A DNA stretch of 64,000 nucleotides from Oscillatoriales cyanobacterium. Lineage in GTDB: Bacteria; Cyanobacteriota; Cyanobacteriia; Cyanobacteriales; Microcoleaceae. Under the pieces are notes generated by a model. That model was not told the origin of the DNA and made no database searches. It saw only the letters and a program-made list of their open reading frames with translations. The DNA lies in assembly GCA_004293365.1 (NCBI GenBank), contig RDYN01000014.1, positions 1 through 64,000 on the forward strand. The letters run 5' to 3'. Position 1 is the first letter of the stretch. Each line of letters begins with the position of its first letter. Below are positions 17,711 through 26,338 of the stretch, piece after piece. A program made the translations under genes and the position numbers.

Positions 17711-18403
17711 CTAGGCTGCGAGGCCTTGTGCTGACATCCGCATGATGTCGCGGTTGTTAAAGCCAATGTTGCCTAGGGCTTCACCGTAGGCAATCATAAA
17801 GTCTTCGATTAAAGCGTCTTTTTCCATCCCCAAAACGCGAGCATCGTCTGCGACAGCGTTTAGCAGTCTCCAGATGATGGGCAGGTTTTGGCGGTTGGCG
17901 ACTTCGAGTTCGGCTTTGGATTCTTCAAAGTGAGCTTGCAGCCAGACTTCCCCAAAGTTGAGGTGGCTGTATTCTTCTTTGACGACGCCTTCGGTGATTT
18001 TGCGGGCAAAGTCATCGGCGACGGGGATGTAGATGTTGTATGCTGCGATCGCAAAACACTCGATAATGAGTGATTGAATCAGCAAGCAAGTTACAACCTT
18101 ACCTTCGGCTGCGGCCGTTTGGAAGTTGCTGTGCAACTGAGAAAAGAATTCTTTGGCAAATGCCATGTCTGGCGTGACTTTGAGATTCTTGCCACAAGCT
18201 TGGAAGCCTTTCATGTGGCGGTTCTCCATCTTGGACAAGCCAATTAACTCGCTTTTTTTGTCAGCCAACATTTCGGCCAGTTGCAGGTAATTGTCGTGAG
18301 CTTCTTGTTCGCCTTCAATCACTATGGCGTTGATGCGGCTGTAAGCGTCTTTGTACGTTTCGGTGTGAAAGTCAATTGTTGGGCTGGCCTCAAGCTGGGG
18401 CAT
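17711..18403 (-). CDS. ado: Aldehyde-deformylating oxygenase (alkane synthase)
   Basis: 230 residues, typical length. Ferritin-like non-haem diiron enzyme converting Cn fatty aldehyde to Cn-1 alkane plus formate. All six metal ligands are present at family positions: Glu32, Glu60, His63, Glu115, Glu144 and His147. [21 protein letters not shown] and [12 protein letters not shown] are the ligand helices. First gene of the ado-aar pair; divergent from the ABC permease, with the promoter expected in 18404-18582. Confidence 0.97.
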   Translation of the reverse strand: MPQLEASPTIDFHTETYKDAYSRINAIVIEGEQEAHDNYLQLAEMLADKKSELIGLSKMENRHMKGFQACGKNLKVTPDMAFAKEFFSQLHSNFQTAAAEGKVVTCLLIQSLIIECFAIAAYNIYIPVADDFARKITEGVVKEEYSHLNFGEVWLQAHFEESKAELEVANRQNLPIIWRLLNAVADDARVLGMEKDALIEDFMIAYGEALGNIGFNNRDIMRMSAQGLAA

Positions 18404-18582
18404 AAATATGTCGTCTCCTCGTATAACCTTGTAGGATGTTGGGAAACCCCTTTAAATTTTGGGGTCGCGTGCACTACACTTTACCTATTTTCGACTAAAA
18501 ATTTACGGTTGTGTGGGAATCTGGAAGGCGATCGGGTTTGAGAACCTCACAAGCTTATTATTTTAGGTTAATTCACAAGTTT

Positions 18583-19401
18583 ATGGGTAAATCGTGGGAC
18601 AAGTCTCAAGGGCTGGAACTGCTGAGTTTTATTTTGTTGCTGGCGGGGGCTGCGCTGGTGCTGCTGCCGCTGGCTGCTGTATTTTTGGTTTCATTATCAC
18701 CATCTGGTGTGGGTGTCAAGACCACAGGCCTGACTTTTGAGAACTATCAAGAGGCTTGGCGGCGGGGTAATTTTTTGTTGGCATTTATTAATTCTACTCT
18801 AGTGGCGATCGCAGTTACTGCTTTTCAGGTAGTGACTTCTGCTTTGGCGGGTTATGCTTTGGCTTCTCTGAAGTTTCGCGGGCGACAGGCCATAGTTTTG
18901 GTGGTTTTGGCGACACTGGTGATTCCGTTTCAGCTTTTGGTGATTCCAATATTCATGGTTTTGAAGTGGGGCCATTTGCTGAATACTTACGGGGCGCTGA
19001 TTTTGCCCACGGCGGTTAACGGTTTTGGGATTTTTCTGCTGCGCCAGTATTTTCTGACAATTCCGGTGGAGTTGGAGGAGGCGGCAATGCTGGATGGGGC
19101 TAACCGCTGGCAGGTATTATGGCAGGTGATGCTGCCTTTGGCGCGCCCTGCTTTGGTGACGCTGTTTTTGTTTACGTTTATCGGCGAGTGGAATGATTTG
19201 TTTAAGCCGCTGGTGTTTACGACGCGGCCGGAGTTGCGGACTGTACAGTTGGCTTTGGCGGAGTTTCAGGAACAGTTTACTAGCAGTTGGCAGTTGTTGA
19301 TGGCGGCGGTGGTAATTGGGACTGTGCCGGTGGTGTTGTTGTTTTTGGCTGGCCAGCGGCAGTTTATTCGGGGAATTGCGGCGACGGGAATTAAGAATTG
19401 A
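18583..19401 (+). CDS. Carbohydrate ABC transporter permease (MalG/GgtD type)
   Basis: 272 residues from the ATG at 18583; a longer GTG start at 18511 would place polar residues before the first helix and is less likely. Six membrane segments and the EAA loop EEAAMLDGANRWQVLWQVMLP, which docks to the ATPase, identify a CUT1-family permease. FTFIGEWNDLFKPLVF is the typical motif after it. The partner permease, binding protein and ATPase are not adjacent, so it is a scattered subunit. Sugar or glucosylglycerol-type uptake is possible; the substrate is not readable. Confidence 0.88.
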   Translation: MGKSWDKSQGLELLSFILLLAGAALVLLPLAAVFLVSLSPSGVGVKTTGLTFENYQEAWRRGNFLLAFINSTLVAIAVTAFQVVTSALAGYALASLKFRGRQAIVLVVLATLVIPFQLLVIPIFMVLKWGHLLNTYGALILPTAVNGFGIFLLRQYFLTIPVELEEAAMLDGANRWQVLWQVMLPLARPALVTLFLFTFIGEWNDLFKPLVFTTRPELRTVQLALAEFQEQFTSSWQLLMAAVVIGTVPVVLLFLAGQRQFIRGIAATGIKN

Positions 19402-19436
19402 GTTGGAGTTCGGGGCAAAATTAAGTTTGATCGTTC

Positions 19437-19860
19437 GGACTTCAGTCCTCTGTTTGGATTGAAAGTCAAAAAGGACTGAAGTCCTGACTACAAACAAACA
19501 TCTCATTGCGAACAATCTGAATGTATGCAAAAGCTGGGTTGGTTTTTATTTATTGCATCTTTTTTGCCCTGGTTGGCAATCTTGTTTGTTGTACAGTTCC
19601 TACCACTCAGCATCGCCGAAAAAACGCAAATAGATGTTGTTTTAGCTGTGCTAGCCGAAGTGTGTTTTTGGCTGAGCGTGGTAATTTTGGGGAAAGAAGT
19701 AGTTACCAAATATCGGCGTTATTTGAATCCCCGCTATCTTTGGAACAAAATCAGAAATTTTCACCGCAGATAAACAGGGATTGACGCAGATTTGGTTCGT
19801 AGTGAGGACTTTAGTCCGCATTAAGAAGGACTAAAGTCCTCACTACGAACCCAGGTCAAG
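19437..19860. repeat. Dispersed ggacttcagtcc palindromes flanking a small gene
   Basis: 19437-19495 (ggacttcagtcctc ... ggactgaagtcc) and 19796-19852 (ggttcgtagtgaggacttta paired with its complement) are copies of the family seen at 9728. The coding gene 19525-19773 lies between them. Confidence 0.55.
19525..19773 (+). CDS. Small two-helix membrane protein (transporter suffix domain type)
   Basis: 82 residues: MQKLGWFLFIASFLPWLAILFVVQFLPL and VVLAVLAEVCFWLSVVILGKEV form two transmembrane hairpins, followed by a basic tail (KYRRYLNPRYLWNKIRNFHRR). This arrangement matches small proteins annotated as transporter suffix domain proteins, which usually occur as tails of, or beside, permeases. The neighbouring upstream gene is a permease on the same strand, 123 bp away. 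Function unknown. Confidence 0.65.
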   Translation: MQKLGWFLFIASFLPWLAILFVVQFLPLSIAEKTQIDVVLAVLAEVCFWLSVVILGKEVVTKYRRYLNPRYLWNKIRNFHRR

Positions 19861-19866
19861 GTTTAG

Positions 19867-20895
19867 CTATTCGCTGATAATTTGCAAGCGAATCGAGCGT
19901 TCTCCGTCTCCGAAATCCACTTCAATCTTTTCTCCCGACAGACTGTCCAAGCATCCCAAAAGTAAGCGCAAATTTGGTGTGCTTGCTCCTGTATCCACGT
20001 ACAATCTATCTGCCAAACTGCCTAAACGCTTCCAAACAGTGTAGAGTTTGACTACAGTTTGTTCTAGCTGTGCGGCTTGTTTGACAACATCTGCTGTGGT
20101 TCCCAAACAGCCGACTCGCAAAGATTCTTCTAAAGCCATTTCCATGTCTAGGTGAGACTGGTTGAGAGCTTGCACTTGGGCGGCGGCGTCGAGATATTTT
20201 GATAAATTCTTGGCGTCGGAAGTTAGCTGTTTGACTGTATCTACGTCGGGATTTTCTGCTACTTCTTTTTGAATTTCGCTTTGGTGAGATGGGGAGAGTT
20301 TCTCCATTTCTTTGACTAAAGGAGCCAGATAGCGGGAAGGAAGAGAACCGCTAGATGCTTTTTCTTTGACTTCTTCTGGCAATAAATCTGAGTTCATTGC
20401 CATCCATTCGTCGGATAGTTGTTTGACTTCGCGGCGGGTGATACGATCGCCCTTTCCGGCAGCATCTGTTACCATTTGCTGTACTTCGGGAGATGCTTTG
20501 GCCGTTTCTACAAAGGCTCTTTTGCTGAAGTTTCTAATGGATTCTGGGTCTAAATCTCCTTGTTCGATGAGAGTATCGGCACTTTTAGCTAATTCGATTA
20601 AAGAATAGGCTTGACTTTTGCTGATTTCTCTTTCTTTTAGCCAATTCAAGAAGCCTGTACCGCGTCCGTCGCCGCCTTTTTTTTCTCTATCTCTGACTGT
20701 GCGGAGAATTTGTCCGCGCCAGATGTCGGTTTGTAAGTCGAAACGATCGCACACTTTCCAGGCGTTGTCAACCTGATTGTCAAAATCGAAGTCTGGTATT
20801 TGTTCGTCTTCGGGGTCTGGTAATTGGAAATTGATATCTGTCAAGCCTCTGAGGGCTTCGGCGAGTTCTGTGGGAGATTGGGGGACTTCAGCCAT
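19867..20895 (-). CDS. Unknown protein with an N-terminal helix-turn-helix-like domain
   Basis: 342 residues from the ATG at 20895 (MAEVPQSPTELAEAL); a TTG start 17 codons upstream is possible but less likely. The region NWLKEREISKSQAYSLIELA resembles the resistance/DNA-binding helices of DUF3102-like and ParB-type proteins. It is followed by a long acidic helical part (SDEWMAMNSDLLPEEVKEKA) and a C-terminal LRLLLGCLDSL / VDFGDGERSIRLQI strand-rich end. No membrane segment. It could bind DNA in a replicon or regulatory role, but no partner gene supports this. Confidence 0.7.
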   Translation of the reverse strand: MAEVPQSPTELAEALRGLTDINFQLPDPEDEQIPDFDFDNQVDNAWKVCDRFDLQTDIWRGQILRTVRDREKKGGDGRGTGFLNWLKEREISKSQAYSLIELAKSADTLIEQGDLDPESIRNFSKRAFVETAKASPEVQQMVTDAAGKGDRITRREVKQLSDEWMAMNSDLLPEEVKEKASSGSLPSRYLAPLVKEMEKLSPSHQSEIQKEVAENPDVDTVKQLTSDAKNLSKYLDAAAQVQALNQSHLDMEMALEESLRVGCLGTTADVVKQAAQLEQTVVKLYTVWKRLGSLADRLYVDTGASTPNLRLLLGCLDSLSGEKIEVDFGDGERSIRLQIISE

Positions 20896-21244
20896 TAGGG
20901 GAAAATTGTGTAGAGCGACAGCCGGTTTAATTGGGAATTCGCACAAGTTGAGATTGGAGACGCTACCTGTAGTAGTAAGGTGGCAAGGCTGACACTACTG
21001 ATAGAGTTTTTGTGCAAGTTATCTCATTATTGCATGAGGAAGCGCGATCGGCGAAAAGATACTCAAAAAGACTCCGGGTACGGCCCTGATGGGAATTGAT
21101 GCGAGTGCTGGCTGTGGGGGGATTGAGTTAAAATGAATTAGGAAACTAAAGGAACTAATAAAATGCTGGAAACTACCAAACGTTAGGAGCGCTTTATCCC
21201 TTTGTTAAGCTAGAATTGAGAAAATAAGGTAAAGGAAAAGTGCC

Positions 21245-21442
21245 ATATCAGAACAAGACATCGCTAAGATCATTACGATCGAACCGGGGAAGCGTGGTGG
21301 CAAACCCTGTATTCGGGGCATGAGAATTACGGTTTATGACGTGTTGGAATATCTTGCATCTGGGATGACTTATCAAGAAATCCTAGATGATTTTCCCTAT
21401 CTCACGCAACAGGATATTTTGGCTTGTTTGAGTTTTTATTAA
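21245..21442 (+). pseudogene. Decayed DUF433 antitoxin-like gene lacking a start codon
   Basis: An open frame of 65 codons reads IITIEPGKRGGKPCIRGMRI, TVYDVLEYLASGMTYQEIL, DDFPYLTQQDILACLSFY: a clear DUF433 domain. No ATG, GTG or TTG lies in frame; the expected first codon is ATA at 21245 and a stop precedes it by four codons. It also ends early compared with relatives. It is 9 nt ahead of the intact DUF433 gene, so the locus had two antitoxin-like copies in tandem. Confidence 0.75.
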
Positions 21443-21451
21443 GAGGTAACT

Positions 21452-21745
21452 ATGTCAACAACTGCGATCGACATTGGCACTCTGGTTGTCAGTACGCCTG
21501 AAACTTGTGGAGGGCGGCCCCGAATTGCGGGAACCAGAATTTCTATTGCTCAAATTGCCGTTTGGAATAAAGAAGGACTGAGTGTAGAAGAAATACTCGA
21601 AGAGATTCCCTATTTAGATTTAGCACAGGTTTATGCGGCCCTATCTTACTATCATGCTAACCGTAATGAAATTGAGGCAGATTTAGCTGCGGAATTAGCT
21701 GAATATCAGCTTTTGGAAGCTGAAAACAGGGCGGGGAATCTTTGA
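21452..21745 (+). CDS. DUF433 antitoxin of a DUF433/DUF5615 pair
   Basis: 97 residues with TPETCGGRPRIAGTRISIAQ, VEEILEEIPYLDLAQVYAAL and an acidic C-terminus (ADLAAELAEYQLLEAENRAG). DUF433 proteins bind DNA and neutralise a cognate PIN-like DUF5615 toxin. gaggt at 21444-21448 is its ribosome binding site. The stop overlaps the toxin start as ATGA (21742-21745), giving coupled translation. Very similar in pattern to the orphan at 3099-3386. Confidence 0.88.
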   Translation: MSTTAIDIGTLVVSTPETCGGRPRIAGTRISIAQIAVWNKEGLSVEEILEEIPYLDLAQVYAALSYYHANRNEIEADLAAELAEYQLLEAENRAGNL

Positions 21746-22116
21746 TGAGCCAGATTCGTTTGTATTTGGATCAGGATACGCTTAGAAAAGCATTCGTGCA
21801 AGCCCTGCGAGAGAATGGGGTTGATGTACTGACTGTCTCAGATGCCAATAATTTAGGGCGTATAGATGAAGAACAACTGATATGGGCAACAGAGCAAGGT
21901 CGAGTCATTTATACTTTTAATAGTCGAGATTTCTGTCGGTTGCACGGGAACTTGCTCGCAGTAGGCGGGAGTCATTCAGGAATTATTGTTGCACCGCGAC
22001 AAAGTTACTCTGTAGGCGAACAGTTGCGCGGGTTGTTGAATTTGATTCGGAGCAAGTCTGCTGAGGAAATGATGAATCAACTGGAATTTTTAGGAACTTA
22101 CATCAGGTATGAATAA
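21742..22116 (+). CDS. DUF5615 PIN-like toxin
   Basis: 124 residues. Acidic residues at PIN positions are visible: LYLDQDTLRKAF near the N-terminus, VDVLTVSDANNLGRIDEEQL, VIYTFNSRDF and GSHSGIIVAP. DUF5615 belongs to the Mut7-C/PIN-like RNase fold and is usually the toxin beside DUF433. Overlaps the antitoxin by 4 nt. The first acidic site (Asp in LDQD) and the later Asp in NSRDF appear intact, so the pair may be functional. Confidence 0.87.
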   Translation: MMSQIRLYLDQDTLRKAFVQALRENGVDVLTVSDANNLGRIDEEQLIWATEQGRVIYTFNSRDFCRLHGNLLAVGGSHSGIIVAPRQSYSVGEQLRGLLNLIRSKSAEEMMNQLEFLGTYIRYE

Positions 22117-22249
22117 ACGTATCTAAGTCAGTGGTTGTAACTATCCCTACCTTTGTGCTAGATTTTTATCCAATTCCGTAAAATTTTTGTCAGGGCGATC
22201 GCCACAGCATCGCAATGAAAAAATAACTACTATCTCCCTGCGTAAAGTC

Positions 22250-24058
22250 ATGCCCCAAGACTTCTCCGGTAAAAATCTCCGAGGCCGCAACTTCAAAGGT
22301 CAAAACCTCACAGGTGCAAAATTCATCGGTGCAGACATCCGAGGTGCAAACTTCACCAATGCCATCCTCAGAGAAGCTGACTTCACCCGTGCCAAAGCAG
22401 GACTGCAACAGCGATGGCAAATTCCACTGCTAATAATCGCATTACTTATCGCAGCAGCAGCGGGATGTGTCGCGGCAATAGGCGGTGCTTTTGTAGGAGC
22501 TTTTTTGTCCGAAAACTATCAAAAATTTCTGAGTTACCCGGGGATAATCTTTTCAATAGCTACTGTTATTTTCTTGATGATTATTATCCCCCACGGATTC
22601 AAGTCTGCTTTTGAATTTTTCCTAGTTATAGCTTTTGTTTTTGTTGTAATTTTAACGTTTTCCTTTGGCTTATCATTAGAAGTAGCTGGACCTGTAAGTC
22701 TGGGTTTATTATTAACTTTGGTTTTTGCTGTAGAGTTTTCTTTGGCTTTGGCTTTAACTTTTGCTGGAGTTGTATCTGATACTTTTGCTTTAGGTGTGAT
22801 CGCGACTTTATTTGGAAGTTTGATCGCACTAATACTTGTAGCTTTTGTTAAGGCGTTTGCAACAGCAAGAGCTATTAGTGTCGTTGGGGCTGTGGTTGGC
22901 ATTTACGCTGTTACTTTTATATCAGGTTATATTAGCAAGCGAGCTTTAGCTGATGATAACAGATTTTCGTGGCTAAAAAGTATAGCAATTGAGTATGCAA
23001 CTGTGAAAGGTACTACTTTTCGTAATGCCGATTTAACTGATGCCAATTTCACTGAAGCAACTCTCAAAAGTACAGATTTTAGAACAGCTAATCTCACTCG
23101 CACTTGCTTCCGAAATACAGAAAAACTCGATCGCGCGCGAGTCGGTAAATCGATATTAGCTGATACCCGCGTCCGAGAATTACTCGTCACTGGCAATGGC
23201 TACAAAAAATCCTATGTTGGTGCGAATCTCCAAGGCGCAAACCTGACAGGCGTTAATCTCAACGAGGCTAATCTCAAGCAGGCTAACCTCAACGAAGCAA
23301 CTTTGCATCAAGCTAATTTGGAATGGGCAAACCTCACTGAAACTCAAGCTTTGGCAACAGATTTTACAGCAGCTCGTTTTACAGGTGCTTGTTTGGAAGC
23401 TTGGAACATTGACGGTAATACAAAGCTCGATCGCGTTGACTGTCGGTTTGTCTATCTTCTAGAATATCCCAAATCGGGAACTGACGATCGCGAACGTCGT
23501 CCCAGCAGTGGCGAATTTGCATCGGGAGAATTTACCAAATTGTTTGATGAGGTTTTGAACACCATCGATCTAATTTTTCGTAACGGCATTGACTGGAAAG
23601 CTTTTGTTGCTGCATTCAAACAATTGCAAGTGGAAAATGAAGGTACGGAACTCACTATCCAGAGTATTGAAAATAAAGGCGATGGAGTCATTGTTGTCAA
23701 AGTTAGCGTACCACCTGATGCTAATAAGGAGCATATTCATAAAAATTTCACACAAAGTTATGAACTAATGGCTGCAAGATTGGAAGATAAAGACAAGCAG
23801 ATAACTTTTCTTGAAGGAGTCGTTATCCAACTGGCTGCTAAACCTGTTACCATAGAAGTTAAAGCTACAGCAGAGAATAAAATCGGAAGCGACAACATCG
23901 ACCAAAGTCGCAAAGTTGAAATTTCAGGAGGAACGATTAACGCTGCCGGTGCCGGCTCATTAAGTTTAGGAGATAATGACGGTACAACAGCCAACTCGAT
24001 CGAGGAGTTGTCTGATTCTGCCGTTAGTGCAGCCCTCGAAGAGGATCGCCCTTCCTGA
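22250..24058 (+). CDS. Pentapeptide-repeat multi-pass membrane protein, first gene of a three-gene cassette
   Basis: 602 residues from the ATG at 22250; a TTG start 21 codons upstream is less likely. Order: pentapeptide repeats (FSGKNLRGRNFKGQNLTGAK, about 1-48), roughly six or seven membrane segments (about 58-245), more pentapeptides (NADLTDANFTEATLKSTDF; ANLQGANLTGVNLNEANLKQ), then a cytosolic tail. The tail contains three modules: A (TELTIQSIENKGDGVIVVKV), B coiled coil (LEDKDKQITFLEGVVIQLA) and C (GGTINAAGAGSLSLGDNDG). A and B recur in the next gene, B and C in the third, suggesting a membrane complex that assembles through shared modules. Function unknown. Confidence 0.75.
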   Translation: MPQDFSGKNLRGRNFKGQNLTGAKFIGADIRGANFTNAILREADFTRAKAGLQQRWQIPLLIIALLIAAAAGCVAAIGGAFVGAFLSENYQKFLSYPGIIFSIATVIFLMIIIPHGFKSAFEFFLVIAFVFVVILTFSFGLSLEVAGPVSLGLLLTLVFAVEFSLALALTFAGVVSDTFALGVIATLFGSLIALILVAFVKAFATARAISVVGAVVGIYAVTFISGYISKRALADDNRFSWLKSIAIEYATVKGTTFRNADLTDANFTEATLKSTDFRTANLTRTCFRNTEKLDRARVGKSILADTRVRELLVTGNGYKKSYVGANLQGANLTGVNLNEANLKQANLNEATLHQANLEWANLTETQALATDFTAARFTGACLEAWNIDGNTKLDRVDCRFVYLLEYPKSGTDDRERRPSSGEFASGEFTKLFDEVLNTIDLIFRNGIDWKAFVAAFKQLQVENEGTELTIQSIENKGDGVIVVKVSVPPDANKEHIHKNFTQSYELMAARLEDKDKQITFLEGVVIQLAAKPVTIEVKATAENKIGSDNIDQSRKVEISGGTINAAGAGSLSLGDNDGTTANSIEELSDSAVSAALEEDRPS

Positions 24059-24115
24059 CAAAGTGAGTAATGCTATAATTTTAATCCAACTCTGGTAACA
24101 GCGGAAATCAAAACT

Positions 24116-24646
24116 ATGAGCGTATCAGTAAGTTCAGAAAAACCGGAATTCAAAGAATTACTGCTGCAATTGCAAGCTGCGATCGCGAATGAAAATACAG
24201 AATTGTCAATCCAGAGTATAGAAAATCCCGAAAAGGGAGTAATTGCAATTTTTGTCAATGCTTTGACTGATGAGAAGCAATCTATAATTTATAATGCTTT
24301 AAAGCAAAACTACGAACAGCTATTAAAGGCTATTGAAGATAAATATCAAGCGGAATTACGAGCCAAAGATTGCGAAATTGCCATGTACCGTCAAGAAATA
24401 GCTATTTCCGAAGCAGTTTCGGAAAGTTTAACAGAACTTGATAATCCCAGTCAAGAAGATGAGTCGATCGCCGAATCGGAAGATGTGGAGTCACTAAGGG
24501 CGATCGCCGACAAATACAAAGCCGAATTAAAATACAAAGAGGAGGAAATCGCCTGGTGTCGCGAACAAATAGCTGAACTGAGAGAACTCAATTTGATGTT
24601 AGCTAAACAACCGCTATCGATTAATATTATTCAGGAGGAAAAGTAA
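24116..24646 (+). CDS. Coiled-coil protein with modules A and B, second gene of the cassette
   Basis: 176 residues. Module A (ENTELSIQSIENPEKGVIAI) is nearly the same as in the upstream pentapeptide protein. It is followed by two copies of a coiled-coil module: KYQAELRAKDCEIAMYRQEI and KYKAELKYKEEEIAWCREQI. No membrane segment or catalytic motif. It starts with ATG 57 nt after the upstream stop. It probably binds the tail of the membrane protein through the A/B modules (inference from shared sequence). Confidence 0.72.
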   Translation: MSVSVSSEKPEFKELLLQLQAAIANENTELSIQSIENPEKGVIAIFVNALTDEKQSIIYNALKQNYEQLLKAIEDKYQAELRAKDCEIAMYRQEIAISEAVSESLTELDNPSQEDESIAESEDVESLRAIADKYKAELKYKEEEIAWCREQIAELRELNLMLAKQPLSINIIQEEK

Positions 24647-24678
24647 GCATGAACTCTGAGCCAAATCATGCACAATGA
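24633..24678 (+). promoter_or_regulatory. Strong ribosome binding site and 9-codon leader frame overlapping the third gene
   Basis: aggagg at 24633-24638 is ideally placed for ATG at 24649, but that frame stops after nine codons (TGA 24676-24678). The long gene starts at ATG 24668, in another frame and inside this leader. Either a short coupled leader peptide or an N-terminal frameshift explains it. Confidence 0.5.
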
Positions 24679-25309
24679 CGAAAGTCTTACTCGAATCATC
24701 CAGGCATACGAGCAAATTATCAAAGATTTAGAAGCCAAGCACAAATCCGAACTGCAAGCTAAAGATAGAGAAATAGCGTTTTACCGTCAGAAAAGTTCGG
24801 AGCTAAATGAACTTCTAAAATTGTTGGCTAACCGACCAGTTAATGTTAAGATTACTAATAAAGCTAAATCTATATCGGAGAGTAAAGCTATGAGTGACCC
24901 AATCGACCAAAGTCGTAACATACAAATTACAGGTGGAACCGTTAATGCCAGCGGTGCCGGAGCGTTAGGTTTGGGAGATAACAGCGGTACAGTTGCCAAT
25001 ACAATTAATCAATTATCGGATTCTTCTGAACCTGACAAACCAGACATCAAAAAACTGTTGACTAAGTTACAAACTGCGATAGAGGCTGAAACTAATTTAT
25101 CTGAGGATGATAGAGCTGAAGCATTAGAACAGATAAAGATTTTGGAAAAATTAGGAGAAAATCCGCAAGAAAGCACAATGCAAAAGGCTGGGAAAACGGC
25201 TATGAAAATTCTGAAAGGAACTATTGCTGGTTTACCGAGTGCCGCGACGTTGGTGGAAGCTTGCAGTAAATTGTTGCCCGCGATCGCGAGTCTCTTACTT
25301 TTACCCTAA
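24668..25309 (+). CDS. Coiled-coil protein with modules B and C and a hydrophobic C-terminus
   Basis: 213 residues. Module B (KHKSELQAKDREIAFYRQK) matches the second gene. Module C (GGTVNASGAGALGLGDNSG, then TVANTINQLSDS) matches the tail of the first gene. A helical C-terminal part, PDIKKLLTKLQTAIEAE, leads to a hydrophobic end (ASLLLLP). The ATG at 24668 overlaps a 9-codon leader in another frame; see the regulatory entry. The hydrophobic end could insert in membrane or pack a helical bundle. Function unknown. Confidence 0.72.
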   Translation: MHNDESLTRIIQAYEQIIKDLEAKHKSELQAKDREIAFYRQKSSELNELLKLLANRPVNVKITNKAKSISESKAMSDPIDQSRNIQITGGTVNASGAGALGLGDNSGTVANTINQLSDSSEPDKPDIKKLLTKLQTAIEAETNLSEDDRAEALEQIKILEKLGENPQESTMQKAGKTAMKILKGTIAGLPSAATLVEACSKLLPAIASLLLLP

Positions 25310-25345
25310 AATTATTCAGAAATTCAGACATAACTAACGCGCTGC

Positions 25346-25416
25346 TACGAAGAAACCGGGTTTTTGACCATATCTGGGACTGCAATGAGTATGCTCGGAA
25401 AAAACTCGGTTTCTGA
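25346..25416. repeat. GAAACCGGGTTT-family inverted repeat
   Basis: gaagaaaccgggtttttgac and ggaaaaaactcggtttctga form an imperfect inverted pair of the dispersed family. Confidence 0.5.
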
Positions 25417-25477
25417 ACCCCGTGCGAAGTCCTAAAAAGGACACAGCAATGCTGTTTCCCTACCCCAAAACTCAACA

Positions 25478-25993
25478 TCAACCGCCAGTCAAAGCTTTAA
25501 ACACCCACCCAAAAAACATCACGCTCAAGAAAATTACACTACCAACAATCAACATCAAACCCAACAGCAAAGCCACCACAAACAACCAATCAGCTTTTTT
25601 TCCAGCCGGTTCGGGGCTACCTAAATGAGCATCCAGCAATTCGATATTTTTGATATTAGCTTTCCAAGCAACATCTAACAAGTCTCCAGCCACAGGTACA
25701 GTCCCAGCAACTGTATCAAATACGATGTTAGCCGCCATCTTGACTAAAGTCTCTTGTGGCACTCCCATTTGAGCGGATTTAAAAACAACATAACCTGCAA
25801 AAATTGAACCAACTAAATCGCCGCCGCCCGGTATCAATCCTAATATTGGATCGAGTCCGATGCGGTATTTTGTGCCGGGAATCGGAATTGCATTGTCTAG
25901 TAAATGACTGATGCGGCGAAGACGACGCAAAGATGCAGCCTGAGATTTGTTGGGAGTGTTTGCGGATGAATTTTGTATAGGAGAACGAGACAT
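25478..25993 (-). CDS. DUF4112 membrane protein
   Basis: 171 residues. The DUF4112 core reads LDNAIPIPGTKYRIGLDPILGLIPGGGDLVG, MAANIVFDTVAGTVPVAGDLLDVAWKANIKNIELL, followed by two strongly hydrophobic segments at the C-terminus (FVVALLLGLMLIVGSVIFLS and FFGWVFKAL). Family function is unknown; members are small membrane or membrane-associated proteins. It is a monocistronic gene transcribed toward the cassette at 22.2-25.3 kb. Confidence 0.88.
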   Translation of the reverse strand: MSRSPIQNSSANTPNKSQAASLRRLRRISHLLDNAIPIPGTKYRIGLDPILGLIPGGGDLVGSIFAGYVVFKSAQMGVPQETLVKMAANIVFDTVAGTVPVAGDLLDVAWKANIKNIELLDAHLGSPEPAGKKADWLFVVALLLGLMLIVGSVIFLSVMFFGWVFKALTGG

Positions 25994-26015
25994 TTAGATT
26001 ACTCCTGACTGTATT

Positions 26016-26299
26016 TCTTAGTCCGCGGAGGCGGACTTCGTTTTTGTAGAAGCGATTTCAATCGCCGAATCATGAAGGTGTTAACTTTAATCATACAGAG
26101 AAACCCGGCTTCTCTTCAAAACCGGGTTTCCTACTTCTAACTGCGGGCTTTTAGTTTATACCGATTTAACGGGTCGTTGCACATTTCTCGATCCCCCTCT
26201 CATCCCCCTTAAGAAGGGGGACTTTGAGAAGAATCTTGTCCCCCCCTTAGTAGGGGCGGTGCCCCCGTGCCCGCCCTCTTGGCTTGGCTAGGGGGGATC
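26016..26299. repeat. Repeat cluster upstream of DUF4112
   Basis: Three families lie in the gap 25994-26338: ccgcggaggcgg / gcgatttcaatcgc (26022-26065), the GAAACCCGG family (26100-26140) and a gatc-bounded C/G element (26190-26299) with a G-rich insertion. No gene seen. Confidence 0.65.
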
Positions 26300-26338
26300 G
26301 AATTCTATGCAGCCTCATAAAAAATTGGTATTAGCCTG

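Noticed and set aside
26190-26299. C/G palindromes as rho-independent terminators
   Set aside because: They lack consistent T-runs and occur in both coding and non-coding DNA, so they are treated as a repeat family.
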